Shown here: in pieces, positions 34,501 to 45,401 of the stretch | Layout: every line of letters starts with the position of its first letter | Numbering within the stretch: the stretch's first letter is position 1 | NCBI GenBank assembly: GCA_000733355.1 | Contig: JNVV01000042.1 | Location: 1 to 64,000, forward strand | Origin: Falciphora oryzae | Taxonomy: Eukaryota > Ascomycota > Sordariomycetes > Magnaporthales > Magnaporthaceae | DNA: 64,000 bases | Direction: 5' to 3' | The notes under the pieces: model-generated | Told to the model about the DNA's origin: nothing | The model's input: only the letters and a program-made list of their open reading frames with translations | The model's database searches: none | Made by a program: the position numbers and the translations under genes

Positions 34501-34562
34501 CGAGAGGCAAGAGTCTCACCAAGAGACTTGGGCTGGGCGAAGCGGCGGACTTGGGTTGGCAT
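31530..34562 (-). CDS. Carnitine O-acetyltransferase, long Yat2/FacC-like form
   Basis: Three exons on the minus strand, 34562-34127, 34010-31752 and 31678-31530, encode 947 residues. Both introns restore family sequence: EQF-W-YDSYLNFDNPVVL at the first and DELGG-Y-GFFDAGMLLQAL at the second. The enzyme moves acetyl groups between CoA and carnitine, needed for acetate and fatty-acid use. The catalytic His lies in FEHTGVDGH (about residue 390) and the substrate-site STS in TTILSTSNCGN (about 739). Length fits yeast Yat2 (923 residues) rather than the roughly 640-residue mitochondrial/peroxisomal type. I see no C-terminal peroxisomal tripeptide (it ends LIDY), which suggests a cytosolic form. 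An insert before the STS strand carries a duplicated RERGDST motif. Family is secure; paralogue is likely. Confidence 0.93.
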
Positions 34563-37311
34563 AATGTTCGTTCATCAGCACCGACTGGACTGTAAACCAT
34601 GCGAACAGGGGCGCCACGCAAGTGCAGATGTTGAGGCCGCGCAGAGCAGTGCGGTAAAAGTAGTGGCAATCGTGGAGGCAGTAAGACGGCATCCCACTCA
34701 GATCTGGCAGGTTATGGCAGCTAGACTAGTGGGCGGGGGGGGATGGAGTGTGGTGTAGAGTGAAGGCAGCATGGAAGCGGCAAACAAAGGTGGCCGGGAT
34801 CGCTGACGGCCGGCGGAGGAATGGGTGGACGGGAGGCGAGGTTGATATGTACCTATGTGTAGGCAGTAGTATGGTGTAGAGGACAGCCCTCCAGCAGGGC
34901 GCGCCGAGGAAGCACGAGGATGTCAAGGGGGTATTATGTATGGAACGGCTCGGCAACGGGGGTGAGAGTCAGTCAGGTCCGAGACCTCGACGACGTGCCC
35001 AGGTGTGGAGCACCTGCAGGCATTCCTCCGATCCGGCGCGATGTAGCCCGGACGGGTGGGCGTTGGCGTCTCCAAGCGGGCGTACCAGCCTAGGTACTGC
35101 GGCGGCGAAACGGGCGGGCGAGGAGAGCGGGAAGGGACCAGGCAGATACGCAGTAGTCTAAGGGGATGGTGGGTGTGACTGTTCGTGCCAACGTGACTGA
35201 CATGTGGGATGGAGAAGAGAGAGGGATATGGGTGTGGGACTAGTCGGCGCGACAGCCAGCCAGCTCCAGCTCGCTTCCGTAGGCACACCTTCACGAGGGC
35301 CAGCATGATTGGCCGAGACACCAATGGCTGAGCACTGGGGTAGCCGAAAGGGGACAACCCGTGGCCTTGACTGGGCTTACGCCGCAGTCTCCATCCTCCG
35401 CATGGCCGAGGCGAGGGGACCGCCCCTAGCAGGCAGGGAGCATGCGGCTGTCTGGGGTGGACGAGGCTTTGCCGTCTGCGGAGACGTGGGGTGGCCCATG
35501 TTCGCCTATCCAGGGATGCGACTGATAGGCACAAAGGAGAGCGATGTCACACATACCTGATAACGAAGACGAGAGGAGAGAATGTGTTTCTTGCTTTTTT
35601 TACGGCCGGCAAGGGCCAGGGTATCGGGCTGCGAAGACTCGGTTGGTTGACGGGAATGCTTTCATTTTATCTCGAAACGTCAGTGCTCAGGCATGCGAAA
35701 AACCAGGTGACGCATGAGCTCAGTCTGTTTGGGTTTGGTAATTGGGGAGGGACAAGGGGGCGGCGCTCATGTGCTCAGCGTTCTGTTAGACACACCGAGA
35801 GGGCGACACGGCCTGAGCGAGCTGTGCAACAAAGCCACTCCTAAAAGGCAGATATACTCAGGTGTCTTGGGCATGCGCTGCTCCTGTCGCCCTGCCGGCT
35901 CCTCGATGAGTGATGCCGAAGAACAAAGAGTTGCCACCAAATTTGCTATGTAGCTAGTACACTTACAGGCTGCCACGGAGACCAAGAAACAAGTCTAGAT
36001 GGCCGGCAGCAAGCGAATAAAGCAAAAAGCCTAGGTATACAAGAGCCGTAGCCGGCTACGGGCGGACGGGGAAGCTGGGGCAGAGAAATCCCGAGGGCGG
36101 CCGAGGAGAGAGGGAGGCCACCACCGAGATGAGCAGTGTGAGCCTAGCCTAATTCCCCGGACGGCTTGATCGGCAACGCGGAGGAGGGCGTGTCAGCCAC
36201 GGCAGTCTCCAGCGATGACGGTCTTGCCAAGACCCAAGGCTCAGAGCTGAGGGCTCCCCACCAGCGGGCGCCTGGCCGCTCCCGCTGCCCTAGATGGCTC
36301 CTGGATTCTTTGGCTGGTGTGGATGGGCGGGAGCTGTGAATACGCAAAGGGGAAAAAAAAGATTATGTGTATCTCCAAGACGATGGAGAATCGTGAAGGG
36401 ATGGATGTGGAATATTGTCGTCGGCGATAGGCAGCCTTCTGGTCTGTTCGGGCAAGAGGAACTTTTTCTCCTGCGCAATCAATCGACGGTGCACTGCACC
36501 TGCCGCGAGCTCGAGTGTGAGCGTTTTTGAGCAAGTGGTTGCATCACGCGCCACGCGAATCAGCGAGGTGTCACATGCGGGGGAGCTCCTTGGGAACGGC
36601 GGGGGCGCTGCCGCTGAGGACCCCTGCAACCTTCTGTGACGTCGCCCAAGCTGCGACCCCGCCAAGCACCATCCGAAGCAATTTCGAGGGCTTCCGCAAA
36701 CTGCGACGGGCACTTTGGCCTCGGGTGACGAGGTCAGAAAACCCCAGGCAAGAAAAAAAAAAAAAAACAAATCGCGCCGAGGTGGACAGTCAAAGGCCCT
36801 ACCATGCAGCAACCAAGCAGCTGCGAGTGAGTGTCGTCCCTAGCTGTCCTTCACCCAACGGTCGGGGCGAGCCGTTTTCGTCCGAGGGAAAAAAGCACGT
36901 GAAAGCTTCCTTCGACCGCAATCATTGATGCATGCAGTGCGGCGCAAAATGCGGCGTTCTGCATGCGCTAGCGCGGCTCCCGCCTCCAAGCATCCATGAC
37001 GAAGTCAACCCTCGACTCCACGGTCGAACGGAACCCATCAGCTGCGTCTAGAGCAGGGCACCTCCCGGCCCAGCTGCCAACGCCAAGCCAGCTCCAGATC
37101 CCCGTCGTCTTAGGTGCCGAGGTGCCCAGACGTGCAGGCCACAAAAAGGGATCGCTGCTGTGGCTCAAAGTGGCTAAGGCTGGGGTAAAGCAGTCCAACT
37201 TGTCAACTCTATCAATCGCCAGGCGAGAACCCATGTTTCCCCATAAAGATGCAAATGCTATTGTTTTCGCTCGCTGATTACCATTAACCTGGGCAACTGA
37301 TCAAACGCGGC
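34563..37311. other. Gene-poor spacer
   Basis: About 2.7 kb without a supportable gene. The left part is the promoter side of the carnitine acetyltransferase gene. An A-run lies near 36750-36765. Open frames on both strands overlap heavily and show no domain. Confidence 0.5.
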
Positions 37312-38391
37312 TCAGTCGATCTTGTCAATCGATTTTTTCCGCACCGCCAACTCACGAAACGCCTTGGAATCGCGCCGTTGCGACCCGTCTCCCCAACCCT
37401 TTGGGATATCCCCCGCGTCCATTTCTATCGGCACCGATGTCCCTGGCGCCTCGTGGATCGGGGCAGGATTCCTCTCCAGCACGGGCGTTTCCAACTCGGA
37501 CGGGAACGCCGTGCTCGGCGTCGGCGCCTCGCTTATCGGCGTCAACATCGATACCCCGTCCATTTCCCGCACCGAAATCCTGTCGTCGCTGCTGCCTATG
37601 AGCTCCTCCTTGCTGTGGTTCCCCTCGCCCCCCGCCATCGGGTCCTGTATCCTGGCGTGCGTCTTCTTGTAGTGGTGCCGCCAGATGAAGAAGGCCAGGA
37701 CGCCGAGCAGCAGCGACAGCAGGGGGACCAGGATGCTGGCCACGACGATGGTCCGCGTCCGCACGCCGCCCGGCAGCCCGTCCTCCGGCCCGCCCGCCAG
37801 CGTCTCCTTGGCCCCGCCCGTCGGGCCCGTGTAGGTCGCGCCGGGCCGCGTGGGGTCCGTCTCGAGCAGGCTCAGGTCCGAGCTCTGCCAGCGCACCTGG
37901 ATGGCGTACGCGAGCGCCAGCTCGGTGATGGTGGCGCGCGTGCGCAGCGCCGTGTCGAAGTCGATGTAGGTCGTCATGGGGTCCATCGAGACGCACCGGC
38001 TGTACAGCAGCGACGAGCGCAAGTCCGGGCCCGCGTAGCACGTGTACCCCTTCGGGCAGCAGATGCGCGCCGTCTCGCCCTCGACCAGGGGCCCGCCGTA
38101 CGACGCCGGCGTCCTGCCGTTGCCGCCGTCGGAGGGGAGGATCGATGTCGGGAACGCGCAGCCCTCGGTATAGCCCATGGGGCAGATGCCGGGCGAGTAC
38201 ATGCCGGCCTTGTTGCCGAAAAAATACATAAAGTTGGGCGGCATGCATATGGACGAGGAGTAGGGGGCGGTGCCGACGGCTGACCAGCGGTCCGGACCGC
38301 AGAAATCGGGCGTGACAAAGGCGGTGGTGAGGGGCCCTGCGCCCCGAGTCGGGGTTGAGGCCAGGGCCTCTGTTGCTGTCACAGCAGCCAT
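37312..38391 (-). CDS. Single-pass membrane protein with Cys-rich N-terminal domain
   Basis: A single exon of 359 residues. No cleavable signal peptide is seen; the N-terminus is polar (MAAVTATEALASTPTRG). Residues 20-135 contain LTTAFVTPDFCGPDRWSAVG, YSPGICPMGYTEGC and ICCPKGYTCYAG, a pattern I know from many fungal plasma-membrane proteins with N-terminus outside. A strong transmembrane helix lies at about 214-236 (IVVASILVPLLSLLLGVLAF), followed by WRHHYKK and an acidic, Ser/Pro-rich tail of about 120 residues suited to intracellular signalling. Function and ligand are unknown. It is divergent from the tyrosinase gene with an 0.84-kb shared promoter region. Topology is inferred from positive residues after the helix. 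Confidence 0.8.
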   Translation of the reverse strand: MAAVTATEALASTPTRGAGPLTTAFVTPDFCGPDRWSAVGTAPYSSSICMPPNFMYFFGNKAGMYSPGICPMGYTEGCAFPTSILPSDGGNGRTPASYGGPLVEGETARICCPKGYTCYAGPDLRSSLLYSRCVSMDPMTTYIDFDTALRTRATITELALAYAIQVRWQSSDLSLLETDPTRPGATYTGPTGGAKETLAGGPEDGLPGGVRTRTIVVASILVPLLSLLLGVLAFFIWRHHYKKTHARIQDPMAGGEGNHSKEELIGSSDDRISVREMDGVSMLTPISEAPTPSTAFPSELETPVLERNPAPIHEAPGTSVPIEMDAGDIPKGWGDGSQRRDSKAFRELAVRKKSIDKID

Positions 38392-39230
38392 GATGGTGGG
38401 TTGTGCGATGGTCGGCCGTCGATCGGTTTAGGGCCAGAACGGGACATTGAGGGAACGCGTGCTGTGAGCGAGCAAGTTCTGGGGAAAGAATGAGAGAACA
38501 ACGGAGGGAAAGAAAATTCTCTGCGGCCCGCGGACCCTGTCCTGCTCAGATGTCGTTTTTTTCGAGCATCTCATCCCTGCTGCCGGTATGAAGCATGAAA
38601 CAGGAGAAGGGGTAAGGGTGTTCTTCGGCCTAGCCTTCGAGTCTTCTCCACAGCAAATTTCAATCTCGGAGCCGCATAAAGCTCCACCTTCCCAAGCGGA
38701 CGTTTTCCCCCGTATTTCAACGACATCAATAGCCGGACTTGAACGGCCGAACCGGCAGCTGGCTCCCAGATCGCCCCGCCCATGATCTTCAGGGGACTAT
38801 TTTTAGGGCACGGGTAGCCCCATCATCCCTCGTATCTGACGGGCCGGGGAGAGCATGAAGATATCCAGGCACGGGAATAGGAGATAGGAAAAAAAATGAT
38901 CACGACAACTAGTATGGAGCACAGCCCGGCTCTTGGCGGTTTTCCATGCAGTTGACACGGGAAGATGGCTTCATGCTTGGCTATAGGGGCAATACAGAAA
39001 GGATTACCCGCGTAAAGAGAGAGAATGCAATATAAAACGAGGCATACCGACGGCGGCAGAAACAACATTCGACCATGGAAGACTCATCATCACCACACTC
39101 TTTCCTACCGTCACCACCACGACACTCTTTACTGCAATCGTTAGCACCACACTCGCTACTGCCAATCATCACGGGCACTAAAACACACTCTTTCAACATC
39201 ATACCCCTAGTTACAATTTAGCTCACTAAA
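38392..39230. other. Divergent promoter between the membrane-protein and tyrosinase genes
   Basis: No gene is seen. From about 39080 to 39200 the leader of the tyrosinase gene is built of imperfect units containing CACCACACTC or ACACTCTTT, repeated three to four times. Confidence 0.5.
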
Positions 39231-40364
39231 ATGCATCTCGCCCAGCTTTTGACCTTCTCAGGCCTTTGTGCCGCCGCCGCAGTCGTGCGTCCCCGCCAGG
39301 CTCAGGAGGGAGGATGCGCCAACCCGCAGAAGCGCGTCGAGTTCCGCACGCTCGACGCCGCGGGCCAGAAGCAGTACACGGACGCCGTCATGTGCCTCAC
39401 TACGAAGCCTTCCAAGCTCGGCCTCAACACAACTCTATATGACGACTTCACCTACATCCACACGCACCTCAACAGCGAGAGTAAGCAGACCATATCCGTG
39501 CTTCCCAGCCCAAGCAAACAGGAGGCGTCCCCTTTTATCGAAACCTCGAGCTGACCAGCCCCTTTACACTATCTAGTCCACTACGTCGCCTCTTTCCTTC
39601 CATGGCACAGGTACTTTGTGCACATGTACGAGGAGCAGCTGAGGAAGACCTGCGGCTACCAAGGGCCGCTGGTGTACTGGGACTGGACGCTCGACGTGGC
39701 CGACGTCTCCAAGTCGCCCGTCTGGAAGATGGTCGGCGGCGATGGCAGCACCGAGAAGAAGGAGAGGACGGGCGAGAAGGACGAGTGGCGGTGCGTGACC
39801 GACGGGCCCTTCAAGGACTGGCGCCCTAGCTACGTACGCACCGACTACGCGCCGCACTGCCTTTCGCGCGATTTCAACGACGGCAAGAGCAAACCCGGCA
39901 ACATGCGCTCCACCTTCTACACGCCCGAGCAGCTCAAGACCATCCACGAGCTGCCCGACTACGACACCTTCCGCCTGTACCTCGAGAGCATCCCGCACAA
40001 CTCGATCCACAGCGCCGTCGGCGGCAGCCAGGGCGACCTGGGCCCTTCGTCCTCGCCCAACGGTACGTTTAATCCCCCGCGACCCCATATCGTCACCGTG
40101 ATGAGATCTTGTTGCTGATATTTTCGGTGGCCAGACCCCTTGTTCTTCATGCATCATACTCAAATCGATCGCCTGTGGTACCTCTGGCAGCAGGAGAAGC
40201 CCGAGGTCCGTAATAAGGAGATGGCGGGCGACAAGACGAGGGCCAGGGACGGCCCCTCGGCTTCGGTGGAGGACGTGATGCCTTTTATGGGCCTGGCCGC
40301 CGACGTCAAGATCGCGGACGTCATGGATCCCCACAACTCTCCTTTCTTCTGCTACACATACTAA
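39231..40364 (+). CDS. Secreted tyrosinase (type-3 copper) domain protein
   Basis: Three exons, 39231-39480, 39577-40062 and 40135-40364, encode 321 residues. A signal peptide is likely (MHLAQLLTFSGLCAAAAVV). The CuA site reads IHTHLNSEIHYVASFLPWHR, giving His77/79, His85 and His94 with the expected spacing of nine between the last two. The CuB site reads PHNSIHSAVGG and, across intron 2, DPLFFMHHTQIDRLW. All six copper ligands can therefore be met. Such enzymes oxidise phenols to o-quinones. The protein is short: it lacks the large C-terminal lid domain that blocks the site in many fungal tyrosinases, and so looks like the OrsC-type small secreted class found in natural-product loci. Both introns keep frame and rebuild motifs, which supports the model. 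Substrate is unknown. Confidence 0.9.
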
Positions 40365-42164
40365 AATGCCACGGAGGCCTGCTTCCCGTGGATGCAAATG
40401 ATAGAAAATAGACTTAGATCATGAATATACCTAGACATTAAGGCTTAAAACGCCAGCCCACGGGTGGGAGTATCCGCGAGGCATGGAAGACGGGGCGTCT
40501 GCTCCGATACCCGAATGCGCCGGCGTCTGCTGAAGTTAGGCCGAGACAGATTGGACCCCATGTCGGACGAAGCGGTGGCGTCGTCCAATGCTCGGCAGTG
40601 TGCACACGAGTAAACGTCTTTTTCACGTCTCGAATGCATGTCTCACTCTCCTCGACCGCCTCTCCGTCTGGCGTCGCCTCGCCCTATAAGCGGGTCGCAC
40701 TTGAGGCGGCCCCAAAGCTGCTGTTGCGTAATAGAGGCTCAACACAGACACTGCTCCCGAGGCTCGCGTGCCACAAGAAAAGAGGCAGTCGGACCCGAAT
40801 GCGAAACCGAGACCGAAACGACCCCACTGGCGGGGACATCGAGGCAGGCCAGTGCAGCCGTTGACAGCATCAAATGGCAGCCCATAGCCCAAGGTGGAGG
40901 CTCGGCAGGGGTAGCCGAATGCCAAGCAGCCCCGGGCGGTTTGGTGGGTCCTTTTCCAGAAGCCCTCACGTTTTTCCACATCGGATTGAAATCTCTCCAT
41001 TGCTTACTTGCTTCGGGGTTTGAGAGCCAACTGGCGCGTGGCCCCCTATTGGCGATTTGACGAGGCAAAGTTGGCTAGCTTATTAACTAGTCTGACGCCA
41101 GGTGATGGAGGCCTCACCCATGTTGATACGTGAACCAGCCGAGCATTGAAGCCAATGGCAACAGCACGCCAACCCCACGCCTTGGCTTGCGTAAAAAGAA
41201 AAAAAGGCTTGTCATCTGGCGTGCGGCTTAGCGGGGATGCAGGGTCTCTTTCCTTTTTGGGGACAATGAGATGGTCAGAATGCACGTCCACGATTACGTC
41301 CGTACCAATCCAAAAGGGAGATATCCTGATTGGGGACATATCCATAAGACAGCGGGTTGCATGGTACCTAGTCTGGTGCCTCCCGGTTCGTCGCAAAGGA
41401 CGCGACAGACGCACACCAAGCTGCACAAACGCGCAGTGTACCGAACACCCCCTTTCGTATTTCTCGCTTGCAGCAAACACGGCCGCTGTCGAGTCTGGTC
41501 TTTCCCCAGGCCGCATTTCCCGTTCGCGAGACCAGACACTGTACCACGACGGGCTGAGCTAAACACCTCCAGGAGCCATGCTTGCTCCCTGACCGCCCGC
41601 TCTCCCCCTCCCTGCCAAGGTGTGTTGTGCCTCCTGGGTGATCGCGCTCTTTGTATACCCCGAAGGCGATCCGGCTGTCTTTTCCGGTACGCCCGCATCT
41701 TCCAATTGCTGCACTCGCACCAGCTTGGAAGGTGGGTAGGAGGAGAAGAGGAAAAAAAAAATCTATCGAGGGTTACGCGAACCCCCCATCCTCTAATTTC
41801 GAGGCGGTGCTGCTGACCCTACCGCCGCGATCTCCCCTCCTGTCCACCTACTTGCCTACCAGGCGGCTCCATCTTGCAGGCTGGCCTCGCATTCGCTCAG
41901 GCTACGTACAGCCCACACAGCCACGCACGCATCCCAACGCGGCTACGTAGCAGGGCCGTCAGCGGGAGGGTGGTGTTGCACTTGTCCTAGATCTTGGATA
42001 TATCTTGGCATGCGGCTCTCCGCCTCTTCGTTGCCTTTCCCATCCCCAACTGCCTACCAACTTCGCCACTTGGACAGTCTCCCTTTCCTGCCAAGGCATC
42101 AGACGCCAAGTTTCCCCCAGCCCCCAAGCCCATCTAGGCCGACGGACCTACGCACTCCCCTGCC
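40365..42164. other. Spacer between tyrosinase and MFS exporter genes
   Basis: About 1.8 kb without a supportable gene. Several frames of 80-180 residues overlap on both strands without domain similarity. The last 200 bases, C/T-rich, are probably the MFS leader. Confidence 0.5.
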
Positions 42165-45039
42165 ATGATCTCGCTTTACCGGCATATCAAGAAGAAGCAG
42201 GCACAGAAAGATGGCAGCAAGCCCCGAGCTCCGCCTTCCTGCGTCCACCAAAGGGCCGACGCGGGAGCCCCTGAGCACCACCGGCGGAACAACTCTAGCA
42301 GCCCCCTAGTCTCGCAAGATGAGCCCAAGAACGGGGCCGAAGCCCAGCCAGCGCCGCAGATCTCGAGTGGCAAGTGCGAGCGCTGCCGCGACGAGGCACG
42401 AGCTGCCAGAAAGTACAGGATCAAGATCATATGCGGGCTCATGCTCCCCTTTGCTCTGCAGGCCCTGGACGTTACCATGTTGGTGCTATCTGCAAATTCC
42501 GCTCAACCTTCGCAGAGGTCTGTCTATGTGGTAGGCTGTCCGCGTATCATGTCTGTTGACTCTGGGCCCCATCCGACGCCCGTCTCTAGTGTCGCCAGCG
42601 CACTACCGTGGATCGCCAAAGATTTCAGTATGCATCTCCGATCACCCCTCCAATATTCCCCCGTCTTCCTCTTGTGGCCGCTGACGAGCAACTGAACCCG
42701 GTCTGCCTGCGAAAAATAGACGAGGTTTCTCAGCTCAACTGGATCATCTCGGCCTTCAACCTGACCTCCGCCGCCTTCATCCCCTTTTGGGGCCAGATGG
42801 CCGACGTCTTTGGCCGGCACTCGGCCCTGCAGACGTGCGTCCTCATAATGATGGCCGGGAGCGCCCTCTGCACGGGCGCGCCGACCGACGCCTTCCCCGT
42901 CCTCCTGCTCGGCCGCGGCCTCCAAGGGCTGGGCTGCGCCGGCATGGGCGCCATCGTCCGCATCATCATCGCCGACAAGGTCAGCCTCAAGGAGAACGCC
43001 AAGAACTGGTCCATCTTTGCGTTCACCGCCGGGATGAGCTACGGCATCGGCCCGGTCATAGGAGGTATGTGCAGCACACCATTCTTTTTTTCAAACCTTG
43101 GCTTCGCCCATCCCCAAAATCAAGCAGCAAAAAAAATACTAACAACCACAAAACAGGCTACCTCACCAGCACAAACTGGCGCTGGTGCTTCGGCATCAAC
43201 CTCCCCATCTGCGCCGCCTCCATCCTCCTCATCTTCCTCGTCCTGCGCAAGGAGCTGGTCGGCCCCCGCCCCGTCCGCCAGCGCGCCGCCGACGGCACCG
43301 CCACCCCCGCGGCCGCCCCGGTCCCTTCCTCCAGCCGCCTGGCCCGGTTCTGGGCCCGCCTCGACACGGTCGACCTGGGCGGCCAGCTCCTGTTCCTGTT
43401 CGGCTTCGGGCTCGTCGTCCTGGCGCTGACGTGGGGCGGCGTCTCGTACGCGTGGGGCAGCGCCCCCGTCCTCGCGTCGCTGTGCGTCGGCCTCGCCCTC
43501 GTCGCGGCCTTTGCGCTGTGGGAGAGGTCGATGGCGCCCGGCGGCGCGCTGGCCGCCAGGCTCGCGCGCCAGCGGGCCATGATCCCCTGGGAGCTCCTCA
43601 CGTCCAAGGACGTGGGCCTGCTGGCCTACATCAACTTTGCGACGGGTGCTGCCATGTACTCTGTCAGTATTTCTTTTTCGTATCATGGCATGACTTCAGT
43701 CCCTACGGACCCCGCCTTTGTCTGTTGCTCGCTAACTGGATTACCTACCTACTGGGGGGGGTGCTTTAGGTTCTGTACTTTTGCAATATCTACTTCACCA
43801 TGGTCAAGGTCAGTTTCCCTGCAGGCCGTAGATACGTTACCTTCAGCAAGTCGATACTGATGCGCGATCCTTCCGCGTCACAGTCCTACGACGCCAGCAA
43901 GGCCGGAGTCCAACTCCTCTTCTACACGCCGGGTCTGGGAGGTATGTTTTCGACGCCCGCCTTGCCTACGAAAGCGCAGGATCGGCGAGCTATTGGGACT
44001 GGCAATCCCGTGCACTACCGGTTTTCAAAAACTGACACGCAGGCTCACGCCAAAACACAGCCGGCGTGCTCATGGCCAGCTTGCTCTGCAACAGGTGGCC
44101 ATGCAACACCTTCACCCCGATCATGCTGGGGTCCGTCGTCGAGGCCGTCGGCGTCGGCGTCCTCGCCTGGGCCCTGTACGACGAGAACATTGCGACCATC
44201 TACGGGATGATGGCGCTCACGGGCGTCGGCACCGGGCTGAGGTTCCTTCCAGGTATGCTCACCGTTTTTTTTTTTTTTTTTTTTTTTAATAAACCAGCAA
44301 CCCCCAACAAAAGGCACACTACACTACAAAATCGCCATCCACATCGCTAATTCTTTTCACTTCCCACCCTTGCAGTCCAGCTCCACGCCGTCGGCTTCTT
44401 CCCCCGGCACATCGCGACCATCATCTCGCTCATGGGCGTCATGCTCCCCTTTGGCGGCACCCTGGGCCTCACCGTCATGACGACCGTCTTCAACAACCTG
44501 CTGGGCCGGAGCGGCGACGGCACGAGCGCCCACGGCTTCGACGAGCTGGCCAGGCTCCCCGACGCGATCCGGGCGGCCGCCATGGGTAACATAAAGGTTC
44601 GTCGTGTGTCGAGAGATGCTTGGCAGTGGCAGGAAAAACGGGAAGGAAGGCAAAGAAGAGCTGACATATCTTGGTTCGCCCGAAAACGCGTAGATGGCCA
44701 TCGTCTGGGCCTTCGTGGCTATAGTGCCGTTCATGGTCCTGGTAAGCGCTCGCCCGCCCGCCGACCCACGACGATAGCAAGCACACATACTAATTTGCCA
44801 TGACCACGCAGTGTATGCTGGCGGCCTCACTCTTGGGTAATGTGAAAATCACAAAGGACGCGCAAAACCAAGAGCCTTCCGAGGAGGAGGGTGAGAGAAG
44901 CAACCGCGTAGTCGAGGGCATCTATCTGCTGCACCTTCTAAGGAGGAACCGCTCAGCAGCAGCATCCCTAGATGGGGCAAAAGAGGAGCTGCAACTCAAC
45001 ACTTTCGGCCCCGAGGCCCAAGTGAAGAGAGTCGAGTAA
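42165..45039 (+). CDS. MFS exporter, 14-helix drug/metabolite efflux type, ten exons
   Basis: Proposed exons are 42165-42478, 42590-42627, 42720-43064, 43157-43662, 43770-43808, 43884-43941, 44043-44252, 44376-44596, 44694-44741 and 44812-45039, giving 668 residues; every junction keeps frame and rebuilds family sequence. The first helix reads CGLMLPFALQALDVTIVASA across intron 1, then PWIAKDFNEVSQLNWIISAF across introns 1-2. Motif A is GQMADVFGRH; LLLGRGLQGLGCAGMGAI and GPVIGGYLTSTNWRWCFGIN are also family-typical, and TPGLGG follows in the second half. Proton-coupled efflux of a small molecule across the plasma membrane is expected. The N-terminal 90 residues are cytosolic and polar with a CERCRDE pair of cysteines. 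Four of nine donors are weak (GTTGGT, GTCAGT twice, GTTCGT), so mis-splicing or alternative models are possible. Confidence 0.85.
44265..44287. repeat. Poly-T run (23 T) in MFS intron 7
   Basis: Lies near the 5' end of the seventh intron, not next to the acceptor, so it is not simply the polypyrimidine tract. Confidence 0.85.
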
Positions 45040-45401
45040 AGAGGAGGATAGCTGGAAACCTCCCACATTTTGGAATCGTGTTTTATCCACTTACACCAGA
45101 AGCAGTGACGTGTCGACTCGGGTTAAACATCACAAGAGTTTCGGTCTTTGGGTTTGTCGTCATTACATCATAAATTGTGCTTTCATGTGCCCCAAACCAT
45201 TGAACAACCTAGAGCTCAAACTGAGAGCCAACAGAGCACGCTTCGCTCGAGTAAACAACCTAACTTATCATGTCACGTTCCACCGCAGGGAAGGATGGGA
45301 AGAAGAGGAAGAAAAGAAGAAAAGTAGGAAGGAAAGGGAGGAAAAAAGTGAGAGAAGGAGAAGAGGAGGACAAGAAGAAGGGAATGCCTTTAAACATCCT
45401 G
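45040..45401. other. Convergent 3' regions of the MFS and kinase genes
   Basis: No gene is seen; a purine-rich (GA/AG) stretch runs from about 45290 to 45380. Confidence 0.5.

Noticed and set aside
43800..44210. 136-residue frame as a longer MFS exon
   Set aside because: It reads through two introns; the spliced path rebuilds family sequence (FTMVK-SYDASKAGVQ and GLGG-SRQNT) while the read-through does not.
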